From contig CANRYS010000007.1 of assembly GCA_947644305.1 (NCBI GenBank), positions 93,868 through 157,867 of the forward strand: DNA of 64,000 nt, in the 5' to 3' direction. Below are positions 35,863 to 44,986 of this stretch, piece after piece. The stretch comes from an uncultured Roseburia sp. (lineage in GTDB: Bacteria; Bacillota; Clostridia; Lachnospirales; Lachnospiraceae). The notes beneath the pieces are model-generated. The model was not told where the DNA came from and ran no database searches. It worked only from the letters and a program-made list of their open reading frames with translations. The position numbers and the translations under genes were made by a program. The stretch's first letter is position 1. The number at the start of each line of letters is the position of its first letter.

Positions 35863-35885
35863 GGCTGCCAAATACATGACAGCCC
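35863..35885 (-). terminator. Intrinsic terminator after rpmA
   Basis: Minus strand stem GGGCTG/CAGCC followed by TTTTTA (35862-35857), 20 bases after the rpmA stop. It separates rplU-prp-rpmA from obg. Confidence 0.75.
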
Positions 35886-35905
35886 TAAGTCTTTCTTTAA
35901 ACAAC

Positions 35906-36193
35906 TTATTTAGTCTCTACTGGATAAACACTCGCCTGTTTTTTGTCTCTTCCTTTTCTCTCAAAACGAAGAACACCGTCAACTAGTGCATACAGTGTAT
36001 CATCTCCACCTTTTCCAACGTTTATACCTGGATGGATCTTTGTACCACGCTGTCTGTAAAGAATATTTCCAGCTAAAACGAACTGTCCATCTGCTCTTTT
36101 CGCACCCAGTCTCTTGGACTCGGAATCACGACCGTTCTTTGTAGAACCCATTCCCTTTTTGTGAGCAAATAACTGAAGGTTCATTTTCATCAT
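35906..36193 (-). CDS. rpmA: Ribosomal protein L27 with cleavable N-terminal extension
   Basis: 95 residues. The N-terminus [18 protein letters not shown] has the Bacillota extension that is cut between Ala and His by Prp before assembly. The rest ([20 protein letters not shown]) is standard L27. Three nearby ATGs (36193, 36190, 36184) share one GGAGGG site. Confidence 0.97.
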   Translation of the reverse strand: MMKMNLQLFAHKKGMGSTKNGRDSESKRLGAKRADGQFVLAGNILYRQRGTKIHPGINVGKGGDDTLYALVDGVLRFERKGRDKKQASVYPVETK

Positions 36194-36216
36194 GATATTT
36201 CCCTCCTAACATTCAA

Positions 36217-36537
36217 TCATTCATGTAAAGTAACATATTCATTTCCATAAGTATTCTCAATCTCTTTTATTCCAAAAAGCATAGAGCGGATCAAGAGCAT
36301 CGCCTTGTCATCCACTGGCGTTTTGCAGGTAAAATCAATGACCCCGGCACTTTCATTCTGACTCAGGTCAAAACGTGTATCGGTAAACTGTTCCACAGAA
36401 TTAATACAGTTTATCACCAGCGCGGAAACTCCTGCACACACCACATCTGTTCCATGTGGAGAAAACCCGGCATGACCGGATACATGAAAACCAATTATGT
36501 TACCATGTTCTGACTTCTTAATATGAATCTGTATCAT
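36217..36537 (-). CDS. prp: Ribosomal-processing cysteine protease Prp
   Basis: 106 residues from the ATG at 36537 (GAGGG 9 bases upstream; an upstream GTG overlaps that site). His and Cys of the dyad are in VSGHAGFSP and DVVCAGVSALV. Prp removes the L27 extension encoded by the next gene. The rplU-prp-rpmA order is diagnostic. Confidence 0.95.
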   Translation of the reverse strand: MIQIHIKKSEHGNIIGFHVSGHAGFSPHGTDVVCAGVSALVINCINSVEQFTDTRFDLSQNESAGVIDFTCKTPVDDKAMLLIRSMLFGIKEIENTYGNEYVTLHE

Positions 36538-36593
36538 AAGATACACCCTCTTTAGGTTAAGAATTTACTTAAAGATTATGCAAATTCTTCGAA

Positions 36594-36902
36594 TTAGCAA
36601 CTGATTTTTTCAATCTTAACCTGAGTAAATGGCTGTCTGTGACCATTTTTCTTATGGTATCCGGTTTTTCTTTTATACCTGTAGACAATTACTTTTTTTG
36701 CTTTTCCCTCTGACACTACGGTTGCAGTTACAGAAGCTCCTGCTACAGTCGGGGTACCAACCTTGGTCTCTTTGTCACTGACAACAAGTACCTGATCAAA
36801 AGTAACGGTTTCTCCGGCTTCCACACCAAGTTTTTCTACCTTGATTACGTCGCCTTCTTCAACTTTATACTGTTTACCACCGGTTGCTATAATTGCGTAC
36901 AT
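36594..36902 (-). CDS. rplU: Ribosomal protein L21
   Basis: 102 residues, begins [20 protein letters not shown], ends with the [16 protein letters not shown] signature. AAGGAGG precedes the ATG. Confidence 0.98.
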   Translation of the reverse strand: MYAIIATGGKQYKVEEGDVIKVEKLGVEAGETVTFDQVLVVSDKETKVGTPTVAGASVTATVVSEGKAKKVIVYRYKRKTGYHKKNGHRQPFTQVKIEKISC

Positions 36903-36904
36903 AT

Positions 36905-36990
36905 AGCACCTCCTTCATTTTACTCGCCAACTATGGTGCCTGTCTCATTTCTTAAAAATGGACAGAACTATACCTCGTTGTGCGGCATAC
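36905..36990 (-). ncRNA. Probable L21 leader (ribosomal protein autoregulatory RNA)
   Basis: The 5' UTR of rplU contains CCGCACAACGAGGTATAG, then GAGACAGGCACC and ATAGTTGGCGAG just before the ribosome site, which resemble the L21 leader family of Bacillota as I remember it. No secondary structure search could be run. Confidence 0.6.
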
Positions 36991-36997
36991 TATAGAA

Positions 36998-37026
36998 GTA
37001 TAACATGGAATACTATGTTATGTCAA
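36998..37026 (-). promoter_or_regulatory. rplU operon promoter
   Basis: Minus strand TTGACA (37026-37021), 17-base spacer, TTATAC (37003-36998). Confidence 0.75.
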
Positions 37027-37102
37027 CCGTTATTTTCCTGCTAATTATCTGCTTTTAGTATATCACAAAGACACCCTGTTTACAATCGTTAGAAGTTTGA
37101 TT

Positions 37103-37690
37103 CTATACTGGTTGAATCCGGTCTATGGGTATCACGGTCAGAGATACCATTTCTGCCGCATCCGGTCCCATGATCAGATGTAGCCATATAGCAGTGCTTT
37201 CCTCTAGGGACGGCTTATCTCCGTACACACCGACAGCCCCCAATTTATAGTGGGATACCATCAGGGAATACAGCTTAGGCAGGCAGATCGCATATTCCTG
37301 TCCACCTTTCTGTCCGCCTTCTTTTCCACAACCGGTAGCAATCCCTGCCGATCTGCCCTCCGCTCCAAAAACAAGCGGTTGATATTCCTTGATACACCGT
37401 GACGGATATTTCCAATAAAAGACGAAATCTGGTGCAGATACCTTCATGATCTCATCCACTCGTCTTTTCGCATATTCGAGAATTGTCTCCCCCGAAGCAA
37501 GTTCAAAAGATGGAACAAAACCACCAGCTCTCTCAATATCAAACCAGGTTCTGGTATCTCCCCGGTATACCGGGAAGCCCTCTGGCACGATTCCGCCTCC
37601 CAATGTGCATCTTTTCAAAAATGCTGCCCTTTGATCTGGAGCTGGCATACCCGCTGTCTGTTCTTCTGTTACATGATGTATGGTTATCAT
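37103..37690 (-). CDS. Putative ADP-ribosyltransferase-like protein paired with a cytolysin
   Basis: 195 residues from the ATG at 37690 (GGAGAG about 8 bases upstream). Residues 41-58 read VYRGDTRTWFDIERAGGF, the arginine motif of cholera/pertussis-type ADP-ribosyltransferases (Arg43, Asp45, Arg47). The C-terminus PDAAEMVSLTVIPIDRI resembles the cholera toxin PDEQEV...GGIP segment; Glu180 would be the catalytic Glu, but the first Glu of the E-x-E pair is Ala. The middle Ser-Thr-Ser motif is not clear. No signal peptide. It starts 28 bases after the cytolysin stop on the same strand, so probably one operon. It might instead be an NAD hydrolase, an inactive relative or an immunity factor. The fold call is mine from motifs only. 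Confidence 0.5.
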   Translation of the reverse strand: MITIHHVTEEQTAGMPAPDQRAAFLKRCTLGGGIVPEGFPVYRGDTRTWFDIERAGGFVPSFELASGETILEYAKRRVDEIMKVSAPDFVFYWKYPSRCIKEYQPLVFGAEGRSAGIATGCGKEGGQKGGQEYAICLPKLYSLMVSHYKLGAVGVYGDKPSLEESTAIWLHLIMGPDAAEMVSLTVIPIDRIQPV

Positions 37691-37718
37691 AATCTCACTC
37701 TCCTTCATGTCTTGTATA

Positions 37719-39164
37719 TTAGTTTGGGTCTACCGATGCTTTTTGATTTAATGTTGTACCACTTATACTGATGGTTCTTTTGTTCACCAGTGGGAATGTG
37801 CGATCAATGGATGTTCGCCACTTTTCCCAGAGAAGTCCGGTGGCTCCCTGCGCCTTCACATGAATATTTCTGGCATTTGCAGGCAGTGTTATAACGTCAG
37901 AATAAGGGGCGGTGACATTTCTTCCGTTATGTTGCCAGGTATGGCTTTTTACCACTTCTTCTCCCTTGTCGTCATATGTAAATTCATCCCAGGACACATC
38001 AAATTTTGCCACGTATCCTCCGGTATGTCTCAGATTCAGTTCACCGGAAGTATATTCTACGGATTTGCTCGTGATATATTCCGTCTTTCCCTGAATGCTG
38101 GCGATCTTGTTATCTTTCAGGAAAGCCACGGTGTAACATAATGGAAACGCTGGGTTTTCGGCAGACAGCACAACATTTTCACAGATGAGATCATTTAACT
38201 GCTGGATCAGCTTCTCATTTTCCATGCTGCCGTTGAGCATAACTGGTTTGCCACCCATGGTTATAATTGTGCAGTTAATCCGTTTATTTGCATTTTTAAC
38301 CGTTGCATCTGCCTTCACATCAACACTGCCATCTGTGAATTTCATGTTTGCATTGATATGTGCCTCTAACTCAGCAGAACTCATATCCGACTGGAGCAGC
38401 ATATAGACCTCTCTTCCATATTGGACATTCTGCACATAACATGGCGGGTTGTTATTGTCCACTTTGTTTTTCAGCTTCTCCCAGGAGACAGAGTCGTCAA
38501 AGACATCTGCCGGTGAGGATGGAAGTTCCGCCGATACGGTATAGTAGATCTGCTTAAATTGAATCAGATAGGCCGATGTTTCCTGTTCTGTGATGGAACT
38601 AAAATCAATGCCAAGTTTACTCTCCATATACTCCACATCACAGCCAAACTTGAGCTGCATCGATTTTTTATCGTACAAAATACTCTTTTTATACTGCATG
38701 TTTGCCGCGATGGCATATTTTTTAGCTTTGGTCTCCAGCCAGTTATCCAGCAGTTCATTGATCCCCTCTGTCACTCCCGTGTAGTCGTTGTGTTCTACGG
38801 TTACATGATTGTCCTGTGTAAGCCCGGGCAGATCGATGGTCAGATTCATCGGGCGCCGTTTTACCACGAGAGGATCTGGAACGCCTTCGATCAGCTTTTG
38901 GTTTGCGACGAGAAGTGCTCCCGGATAGGTGATGTCTTTTCTAGCATTGGGAACGGCGATATCATACTGTCCGCTCATGTCATGTTTGGTTTTCGTCGTT
39001 ACAATAAATTTTTCCGCGACACTCTTACCTGTCTTTGGCACAAAACTTGTTACGTTTTCTCCTGAAAATGCCATCACTTCCTCTGGACGGTATGTCAGGC
39101 TACGAATCTCCTCATTGATCTGTTCCGCATTTTGACTCTCATTACACATTTGCTGTTTCATCAT
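37719..39164 (-). CDS. Cholesterol-dependent cytolysin (thiol-activated cytolysin family)
   Basis: 481 residues, the length of pneumolysin. Colinear with CDCs: YPGALLVANQKLIEG, MNLTIDLPGL, GINELLDNW, FKQIYYTVSAELPSSPADVF, YGREVYMLLQSD and domain 4 with the undecapeptide GATGLLWEKWR (440-450) and the cholesterol-binding Thr471-Leu472 pair in GTTLNQ. Against pneumolysin's ECTGLAWEWWR the Cys is Ala, as in intermedilysin. No signal peptide is visible, again like pneumolysin. CDCs oligomerise on eukaryotic membranes into large pores. AGGAGG lies 7 bases before the ATG. Followed by an ART-like gene. Confidence 0.93.
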   Translation of the reverse strand: MMKQQMCNESQNAEQINEEIRSLTYRPEEVMAFSGENVTSFVPKTGKSVAEKFIVTTKTKHDMSGQYDIAVPNARKDITYPGALLVANQKLIEGVPDPLVVKRRPMNLTIDLPGLTQDNHVTVEHNDYTGVTEGINELLDNWLETKAKKYAIAANMQYKKSILYDKKSMQLKFGCDVEYMESKLGIDFSSITEQETSAYLIQFKQIYYTVSAELPSSPADVFDDSVSWEKLKNKVDNNNPPCYVQNVQYGREVYMLLQSDMSSAELEAHINANMKFTDGSVDVKADATVKNANKRINCTIITMGGKPVMLNGSMENEKLIQQLNDLICENVVLSAENPAFPLCYTVAFLKDNKIASIQGKTEYITSKSVEYTSGELNLRHTGGYVAKFDVSWDEFTYDDKGEEVVKSHTWQHNGRNVTAPYSDVITLPANARNIHVKAQGATGLLWEKWRTSIDRTFPLVNKRTISISGTTLNQKASVDPN

Positions 39165-39215
39165 TGTACTACCTCCTGGAATTTTTTGATTCAGATCTGC
39201 TTTCTGAACCTTATA

Positions 39216-39365
39216 GACATATTACAATATTATGTGTAGAGTATATTTTAGGAAAATAGCGGTTTTACTAGCTAAACTCTGTTTGATAATGCGATATCAG
39301 ACAAAAAAGAGAACGAAAAAATAGGATTTTCTCTTGACAGCGTGCTCATAATATTGTATTGTGTC
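39216..39365. promoter_or_regulatory. Two inverted copies of a 19-bp box upstream of the cytolysin
   Basis: 39216-39234 read on the minus strand and 39347-39365 read on the plus strand are the same sequence at 17 of 19 positions (CATAATATTGTA core). The plus copy overlaps the -10 of a good rightward promoter (TTGACA 39334-39339, 17-base spacer, TATTGT 39357-39362), which points into the 3' end of the ABC-F gene. They may be binding sites of one regulator. No gene is seen in the 280-base gap. Confidence 0.45.
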
Positions 39366-39446
39366 AATCCTTATACTCTCGGATTTGTGGTACAATAAAA
39401 AAGTAGAAACACAAATATTGTAAAGATTTTATTATAGGGGAAAGAT

Positions 39447-40985
39447 TTACGAGTAAGACCTTCTGCTCAGTCCATCCCTTGTCAATTCATAGACCGTATC
39501 ACAGACTTCTGTGATATATTTTCTGTCGTGGGAAACACTGATGATCGCACCATCAAAATCCTTTAGCATCTGACGGATCACGGGATTGGACAGAGGTGAA
39601 AGGTTTCGGGTTGGTTCATCTAAAATCAGGACATTGGCTCCACTCATGCTAAGATGAAGTAAAAACAGTTTTGCTTTTTGACCGCCAGAAAGTTCTCGGA
39701 TTGGACGATTCATTTCTTCTGCGGTAAACTTCAGGCTGCCAAGAAATGTATGGATCCTGGTCAGCTCTTCCTTATCTCCTGTTTGGGATAAAAAGGAAGC
39801 GGGGATACTTTCAAAGTCCATTTGATCCCTGTAATCCTGTGGCATATAAGCAGCGTGAATGTCATTTCGTTCCGATAGTTTTTCCGCAATGATTTTCAGA
39901 AGGGTGGTCTTTCCCACACCATTTTTGCCGATCAGGCAAATCTTTTCCCTTCCTTTTACCCAGAGTTCTATATTTTCAGACAGCAATTCATCTCCTGCTC
40001 GCAGCTCTTTTTGATTTAGTTGTAAAATGGTTTTCCCATTGGGGATTCTTTCACTGCCATGAAATTTGAGAAAAATAGCTTCTTCTGTATCTGGTATTTC
40101 TGTCATTTCGGCTGCTTCTTTTTCAAACCGGTGCGCCATCGATTTGACAGCCCTCATTTTCTTTTTTAACAGGGCCGCGCCGTGGGGATCCTGCCTGGAG
40201 ATCGTATTTTGCTGATGTGTTACTTTTTGTTCGATACGACGAAGACGTTCCTGCTGTGCCCGGTATTCATTTTTCTCGTTTTTTGCCAACTGTTCCTGTT
40301 TGGCCAATTGCTGCTGTCTGGAACTGACGTATTCTTCATATCGGGTATTACAGATGGTATGTTTTGCTTCCTTCTTTTTCTTCAGCAGCTCTAGATGAAG
40401 GATGCGGTTCGCCGTTCTCTCAAGTAGGGTTTCATCATGGGAAATGAACAGGAGGCCTCCTTTCCAGTGAAGGATAAACTGCTCCAGCCATTCCAGTGTT
40501 TCCAGATCGATATCGTTCGAGGGCTCATCCAGCAGAAGTATATCCGGTCTTTTACACAGGATACGAATCATCTGCAGTTTTACCTTTTCGCCGCCGGACA
40601 GGGTATCGACTTTTTGGCAAGAATATAACAGATCAGGCGGGATTCCTATCCGATTTGCCATACCAGCCAATTCTTTTCCTTCCATTTCATAGAAACCAGC
40701 TTCTTGAGTCATAAATTCATAGATGGACATTTCTTTATCTGTTTGGTCTAGTTCCTGCTGGAGATATCCCAGCACGCTGTTATTTCGTAGGATCTCTCCT
40801 GAGGATTCCACATAATCTTCCACCAGCTTTTCATCATAGAGCAGCTTCATCAAAGTAGATTTTCCGTTCCCTTCTTCTCCAATGATGGCTGCCTTATCCC
40901 CTGGATTCAGTACAAAAGACAATCCAGAGATCAAATTACGCAAGTCTTTTTTGTAAGTAATAGTAAGTTCTTTTATTTGTAACAT
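39447..40985 (-). CDS. ABC-F subfamily ATPase, probable ribosome protection protein
   Basis: 512 residues, two nucleotide-binding domains and no membrane segments. Walker A GEEGNGKST and GKNGVGKTT; signatures LSGGEKVKL and LSGGQKAKL; Walker B DILLLDEPSND and VLILDEPTRN. A charged linker (about 195-290) separates them. ABC-F proteins of this class act on ribosomes, and some give resistance to lincosamides, streptogramin A and pleuromutilins. The leader with small ORFs and a terminator fits drug-induced attenuation. Which drugs, if any, cannot be told. Confidence 0.85.
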   Translation of the reverse strand: MLQIKELTITYKKDLRNLISGLSFVLNPGDKAAIIGEEGNGKSTLMKLLYDEKLVEDYVESSGEILRNNSVLGYLQQELDQTDKEMSIYEFMTQEAGFYEMEGKELAGMANRIGIPPDLLYSCQKVDTLSGGEKVKLQMIRILCKRPDILLLDEPSNDIDLETLEWLEQFILHWKGGLLFISHDETLLERTANRILHLELLKKKKEAKHTICNTRYEEYVSSRQQQLAKQEQLAKNEKNEYRAQQERLRRIEQKVTHQQNTISRQDPHGAALLKKKMRAVKSMAHRFEKEAAEMTEIPDTEEAIFLKFHGSERIPNGKTILQLNQKELRAGDELLSENIELWVKGREKICLIGKNGVGKTTLLKIIAEKLSERNDIHAAYMPQDYRDQMDFESIPASFLSQTGDKEELTRIHTFLGSLKFTAEEMNRPIRELSGGQKAKLFLLHLSMSGANVLILDEPTRNLSPLSNPVIRQMLKDFDGAIISVSHDRKYITEVCDTVYELTRDGLSRRSYS

Positions 40986-41037
40986 ACGCTCGCCTCATTT
41001 CTTTTTGGTAACCCATGAGCTACCTTCACATAAAAAA

Positions 41038-41066
41038 ATCTGCCCCGGAAAATACCGAAAGCAGAT
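41038..41066 (-). terminator. Attenuator in the ABC-F leader
   Basis: Minus strand stem of ATCTGC with GCAGAT, continued by CGG/CCG, and then seven T (41037-41031). It lies inside the leader, before the ABC-F start, so transcription would stop unless the hairpin is prevented. Confidence 0.75.
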
Positions 41067-41116
41067 ATCATTCACCTATATTTATGCCATGACTAGTACA
41101 ATGAATATAGAAAAAC

Positions 41117-41179
41117 TTAATATTCGTTGTACCGGCGTATGTCATTAGGATGGGAATATAAATAATCTACAATCGGCAT
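41117..41179 (-). CDS. Candidate 20-residue leader peptide of the ABC-F gene
   Basis: MPIVDYLYSHPNDIRRYNEY, ATG at 41179, stop at 41117, ending 51 bases before the attenuator stem. Its ATG overlaps the stop of a 9-codon frame (41208-41179, MPRGTRVLL), suggesting coupling. A separate 4-codon frame (MFNK, 41249-41235) has the best ribosome site, GGAGG at 6 bases. Which frame is used for sensing is unknown. Confidence 0.4.
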   Translation of the reverse strand: MPIVDYLYSHPNDIRRYNEY

Positions 41180-41272
41180 TACAATAACACCCTGGTTCCT
41201 CTGGGCATTGTTTGTGTCTGCTGTTTTTTGTAAATTATTTATTAAACATTCCGCACCTCCACATTTTTTTAC

Positions 41273-41301
41273 ATTATAATATGAGCAGAATGGATTGTCA
41301 A
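41273..41301 (-). promoter_or_regulatory. Consensus promoter of the ABC-F leader
   Basis: TTGACA (41301-41296), 17-base spacer, TATAAT (41278-41273): perfect match to the SigA consensus. The leader is then about 280 bases long. Confidence 0.85.
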
Positions 41302-41351
41302 TCTCTTATTTTAACCAGGTGACGGTCTGGCTAGCTCAATGGACCAACTGG

Positions 41352-42293
41352 CTAACTCTTTTTCAAACTTTTTTTGGTAAGAAACACATATTTCTGCGTA
41401 TCTTCCTTGTTTTTTCTGACCTCGATGCCTTTTATATCTTGTACGAACTTGAGAAAGGTTGAATAACCAAATTTTTTGGCTGTAAAATTTGGAGCATATT
41501 TATACAATTCGTCTGCCAGTTTACTCAAAAGGATCCCTTTCTGATTCTTTGGTTTTGAAAGGATTTTAAACACATGATCTTTGATCTCACTGATATCATT
41601 TCGGATCAGTACTTTTATGGAGGTTTTGTTCTGTACCAGCTCAAATTGTTCCATGCTCTCAATAAACTTAGACAAAGAATTGTATCCATAATTCCGAACG
41701 TCAAAATCGGAATACCGTTTTGTCAAGGAGGACCCGATCTCTCCTAATCCTGTCTCTTTTCCCTTGTTTTCGTTAGTGGTGATGATCTCAAGAATGTCTT
41801 CAATGATCTTACTGATCTTACGGGAGCCGGCAACAGTATCATCTTCTGCTGACGCCTGGGAAGCGCCGGATAGAATATTGAGATACTTAAATTCATTGCA
41901 GGCATTTCGAAAAGCCGCTGGTGTCTTCTTCTCTCCCATACCGATTACAAATTTACCCGCCTCTCTCAAACGACTTGCCAGTTTGGTAAAATCGCTGTCG
42001 GATGAGACCAGACAGAACCCCTGAACATTTCCGGTATATAAAATATCCATGGCATCTATGATAAGGGCAGAGTCTGTGGCATTTTTTCCCATTGTATTCT
42101 GAAATTGCTGGATTGGCGTCAGAGAGTATTCCGATACGACATTTTTCCACGCGTTCATCTGGGAACTCGTAAAGTCTCCATACATTCTTCGATATGTGAT
42201 GGAACCATAATTGTTGATCTCATCTATGATATATGGGATATGTTTGGCAGATATATTATCGGAGTCGATAAGTATTGCAAATGTTTTTTCCAA
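41352..42293 (-). CDS. NYN-domain (PIN-like) RNase-type protein with OST-HTH/LOTUS domains
   Basis: 313 residues from a TTG at 42293 with AGGAGG 8 bases upstream. Residues 1-140 are an NYN domain (LabA/DUF88): FAILIDSDNIS, NATDSALIIDAMDIL and FCLVSSDSDFTKLA carry the acidic metal-binding residues. Residues about 160-230 and 240-305 look like two winged-helix OST-HTH repeats (RNYGYNSLSKFIESM; KFGYSTFLKFVQDI). Likely an RNA-acting nuclease; the target is unknown. Confidence 0.85.
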   Translation of the reverse strand: MEKTFAILIDSDNISAKHIPYIIDEINNYGSITYRRMYGDFTSSQMNAWKNVVSEYSLTPIQQFQNTMGKNATDSALIIDAMDILYTGNVQGFCLVSSDSDFTKLASRLREAGKFVIGMGEKKTPAAFRNACNEFKYLNILSGASQASAEDDTVAGSRKISKIIEDILEIITTNENKGKETGLGEIGSSLTKRYSDFDVRNYGYNSLSKFIESMEQFELVQNKTSIKVLIRNDISEIKDHVFKILSKPKNQKGILLSKLADELYKYAPNFTAKKFGYSTFLKFVQDIKGIEVRKNKEDTQKYVFLTKKSLKKS

Positions 42294-42315
42294 GGATTGT
42301 TCCTCCTGTTATCTT

Positions 42316-42350
42316 AGCTCGACGATGAGTACAAATTGACGACGTCGAGC
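42316..42350. repeat. Short palindrome related to the obg-rpmA inverted repeat
   Basis: GCTCGACG (42317-42324) with CGTCGAGC (42343-42350), enclosing TACAAATTGA. The AGCTCGACG.TG....AATT layout matches the outer arm at 35667. It seems to be an end-only derivative of the same family. Confidence 0.5.
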
Positions 42351-42430
42351 GATCTTTTCTTCTATCTTACTATTGTTCCAGAAAAGATACAAGGAAAATC
42401 TGACAGGAAGTTATTTTTCTTAGCTGAAAA

Positions 42431-42474
42431 CAAAAACAGACAGCCTTATCACGCAAGCATGATAAAGCTGTCTG
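42431..42474 (-). terminator. Terminator of the phosphoketolase gene
   Basis: A long stem (42437-42450 with 42460-42474, one mismatch) followed on the minus strand by TTTTTG. Confidence 0.85.
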
Positions 42475-42496
42475 GCCTTTTGACCCTGGGATCAAA

Positions 42497-44905
42497 TTAT
42501 TTATTGTCCGGTGTATGCCATACCCAGTCACGTACTTCCGGAAGGTCAATTCCTTCTTCATGGATGTATTGCTTGTGGGCAACGAGCATATCGTTCATCT
42601 TCTGGATCAGGAAGGAACCTTTGTTTCCTAACTGTGGAAGATTCTGTACAACTGACTTGGTCAGGTTGAAGCGGTCGATCTTGTTCTGGACTCTCATGTC
42701 AAATGGAGTGGTGATCGTACCCTCTTCCTGATAACCGAATACATGAAGGTTACGGTTTGTTCTATAGTAAGTCAGCTCGTGGATCATCGTCGGATAACCG
42801 TGGAATGCAAAGATAATCGGCTTATCTTTTGTAAAGATGGAATCATACTCCGCATCGGTCAGTCCGTGAGGATGCTTAAAGCTGGACTCGAGTTTCATAA
42901 GGTCAACTACGTTGACAAAACGGATCTTAAGGTCTGGAATGTTGTCACGAAGGATCGTAACAGCAGCCAATGCCTCCTTGGTCGGTGTATCACCGCAGCA
43001 TGCAAGTACGACATCTGGCTCTTCACCCTGATCGTTACTAGCCCACTCCCAGATACCGATACCCTGGGTACAGTGTTTTACAGCCTGCTCCATCGTCAGC
43101 CACTGATGGCTTGGGTGCTTGGAAGCTACGATCACGTTCACGTAGTTTTTGCTTCGGATACAGTGGTCGAAGCAGGAAAGCAAACAGTTTGCATCCGGTG
43201 GCAGATACATACGAACAACATCTGCCTTTTTGTTGGCGATATGGTCTAAGAACCCTGGATCCTGATGGGTGAATCCGTTGTGGTCCTGCTGCCATACATT
43301 GGAGGTGAGAAGAAGGTTCAAGGAAGCGATCTTCTGTCTCCAAGGAAGCTCGGAAGTAACTTTCAGCCATTTTGCGTGCTGTGCTGCCATGGAATCTACG
43401 ACACGGATAAATGCCTCGTAGCTGGCGAAGAATCCGTGACGGCCTGTGAGGAGGTAACCTTCCAGCCATCCCTCGCACATATGCTCGCTGAGCATGGAGT
43501 CCATGATGCGTCCGTCGTTGGCAAGGAATTCATCGTCGTCATATTTAATGCCGTTCCAGTCGCGGTTTGTTGCCTCAAATGCGTGATACAGACGGTTGGA
43601 CATCGTCTCGTCTGGTCCGAAGATACGGAAATTCTTTGTCTCTTCGTTCAGGTTAAAGATATCACGTACAAAGGCGCCCAGCTCGATCATATCCTGTTTT
43701 TCTACCGCACCAGGACTTGGTACATCCACGCCATACTCACGGAAATCAGGGAGACGAAGGTCTCTTAGAAGCAGACCGCCGTTGGCATGTGGGTTGGCAC
43801 TGATTCTTGCGTCGCCATCCGGTGTCAGAGCCTTCAGTTCTGGAATGAGCTGTGCATTTTCATCAAAGAGCTCTTCCGGCTTGTAGCTTAAGAGCCACTC
43901 TTTGAGCTGATCCAAATGCTCCGGCTTCTCCATGGTGATCGGTACCTGATGGGCACGGAAAGAATCTTCGATTTTGTTTCCATTGTCGTCGAACTTCGGT
44001 CCCGTCCATCCCTTTGGTGTGCGGAGTACGATCATCGGCCACATCGGACGCTCTGTATTTCCATTTTCACGGGCATCTTTCTGGATTCCTTTGATCTTTT
44101 CGATGGCGGTATCCAGTGCTTCTGCCATCTTTTTGTGCATATTCATTATGTAATCCGGGCTGCTCATTTCATCCTCGACGAAGATCGGCTCCCAGCCGCA
44201 TCCACGGAAGAAATTTTCCACTTCATCGTGGGAAATACGTGCGAAAATAGTTGGGTTACTAATCTTGTATCCATTCAGGTGAAGGATCGGAAGAACGGCT
44301 CCGTCAGTAACCGGATTCAGGAATTTATTACAATGCCATGCTGTGGCAAGAGGACCTGTCTCAGCTTCACCGTCTCCTACGATGGTCGCTGTGATCAGTT
44401 CCGGATTGTCAAATACAGAACCGAATGCGTGAGCAATGGAATAACCAAGCTCTCCACCTTCGTTGATGGAACCCGGAGTCTCTGGTGCTACGTGGCTGGA
44501 AATTCCGCCAGGGAAAGAGAACTGCTTGCAGAGTCTCTTCATACCTTCAATATCTTCACTTACGTTCGGATAAATCTCACTGTAGTGACCTTCCAGATAG
44601 GAATTCGCTACAAAGAAGTTTCCGCCATGACCAGGACCTGAGATTAAGATCATGTCTAAGTCATATTTTTTGATCGCTCTGTTTAAGTGAGTGTAAACAA
44701 AGTTCTGACCAGGGACCGTTCCCCAGTGGCCTACAATTTTTTTCTTTACCTGCTCTCTTGTAAGAGGTTCACGTAAAAGCGGGTTGTCAAGCATGTAAAG
44801 CTGAGCTGCTGCCAAATAGTTTGCGGCACGCCAATAAGCATCCATTTTTTCTAGATACTCATTTGTCAGCGGCTGCTTTTCTGGACAATCATTCATGTTT
44901 GCCAT
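42497..44905 (-). CDS. xfp: Xylulose-5-phosphate/fructose-6-phosphate phosphoketolase
   Basis: 802 residues from the ATG at 44905 (AAGGAG 9 bases upstream). TPP-dependent: YHSE-type N-terminal segment not needed here; [30 protein letters not shown] and the TPP motif [16 protein letters not shown] are diagnostic. It splits Xu5P or F6P to acetyl phosphate plus a sugar phosphate, a route for pentoses. It has its own promoter and terminator, so it stands alone. Confidence 0.96.
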   Translation of the reverse strand: MANMNDCPEKQPLTNEYLEKMDAYWRAANYLAAAQLYMLDNPLLREPLTREQVKKKIVGHWGTVPGQNFVYTHLNRAIKKYDLDMILISGPGHGGNFFVANSYLEGHYSEIYPNVSEDIEGMKRLCKQFSFPGGISSHVAPETPGSINEGGELGYSIAHAFGSVFDNPELITATIVGDGEAETGPLATAWHCNKFLNPVTDGAVLPILHLNGYKISNPTIFARISHDEVENFFRGCGWEPIFVEDEMSSPDYIMNMHKKMAEALDTAIEKIKGIQKDARENGNTERPMWPMIVLRTPKGWTGPKFDDNGNKIEDSFRAHQVPITMEKPEHLDQLKEWLLSYKPEELFDENAQLIPELKALTPDGDARISANPHANGGLLLRDLRLPDFREYGVDVPSPGAVEKQDMIELGAFVRDIFNLNEETKNFRIFGPDETMSNRLYHAFEATNRDWNGIKYDDDEFLANDGRIMDSMLSEHMCEGWLEGYLLTGRHGFFASYEAFIRVVDSMAAQHAKWLKVTSELPWRQKIASLNLLLTSNVWQQDHNGFTHQDPGFLDHIANKKADVVRMYLPPDANCLLSCFDHCIRSKNYVNVIVASKHPSHQWLTMEQAVKHCTQGIGIWEWASNDQGEEPDVVLACCGDTPTKEALAAVTILRDNIPDLKIRFVNVVDLMKLESSFKHPHGLTDAEYDSIFTKDKPIIFAFHGYPTMIHELTYYRTNRNLHVFGYQEEGTITTPFDMRVQNKIDRFNLTKSVVQNLPQLGNKGSFLIQKMNDMLVAHKQYIHEEGIDLPEVRDWVWHTPDNK

Positions 44906-44958
44906 TTTCATTTGCTCCTTCCAAATTCGATTCATTTTTCTAAATTTATACCGAACCT

Positions 44959-44986
44959 ATTATAACATAATAAAAATCTAGGGCAA
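44959..44986 (-). promoter_or_regulatory. xfp promoter
   Basis: TTGCCC (44986-44981), 16-base spacer, TATAAT (44964-44959) on the minus strand. Confidence 0.65.

Noticed and set aside
42497..44905. Several long antisense frames over the phosphoketolase gene
   Set aside because: No ribosome sites or family motifs; typical shadows of a codon-biased highly expressed gene.
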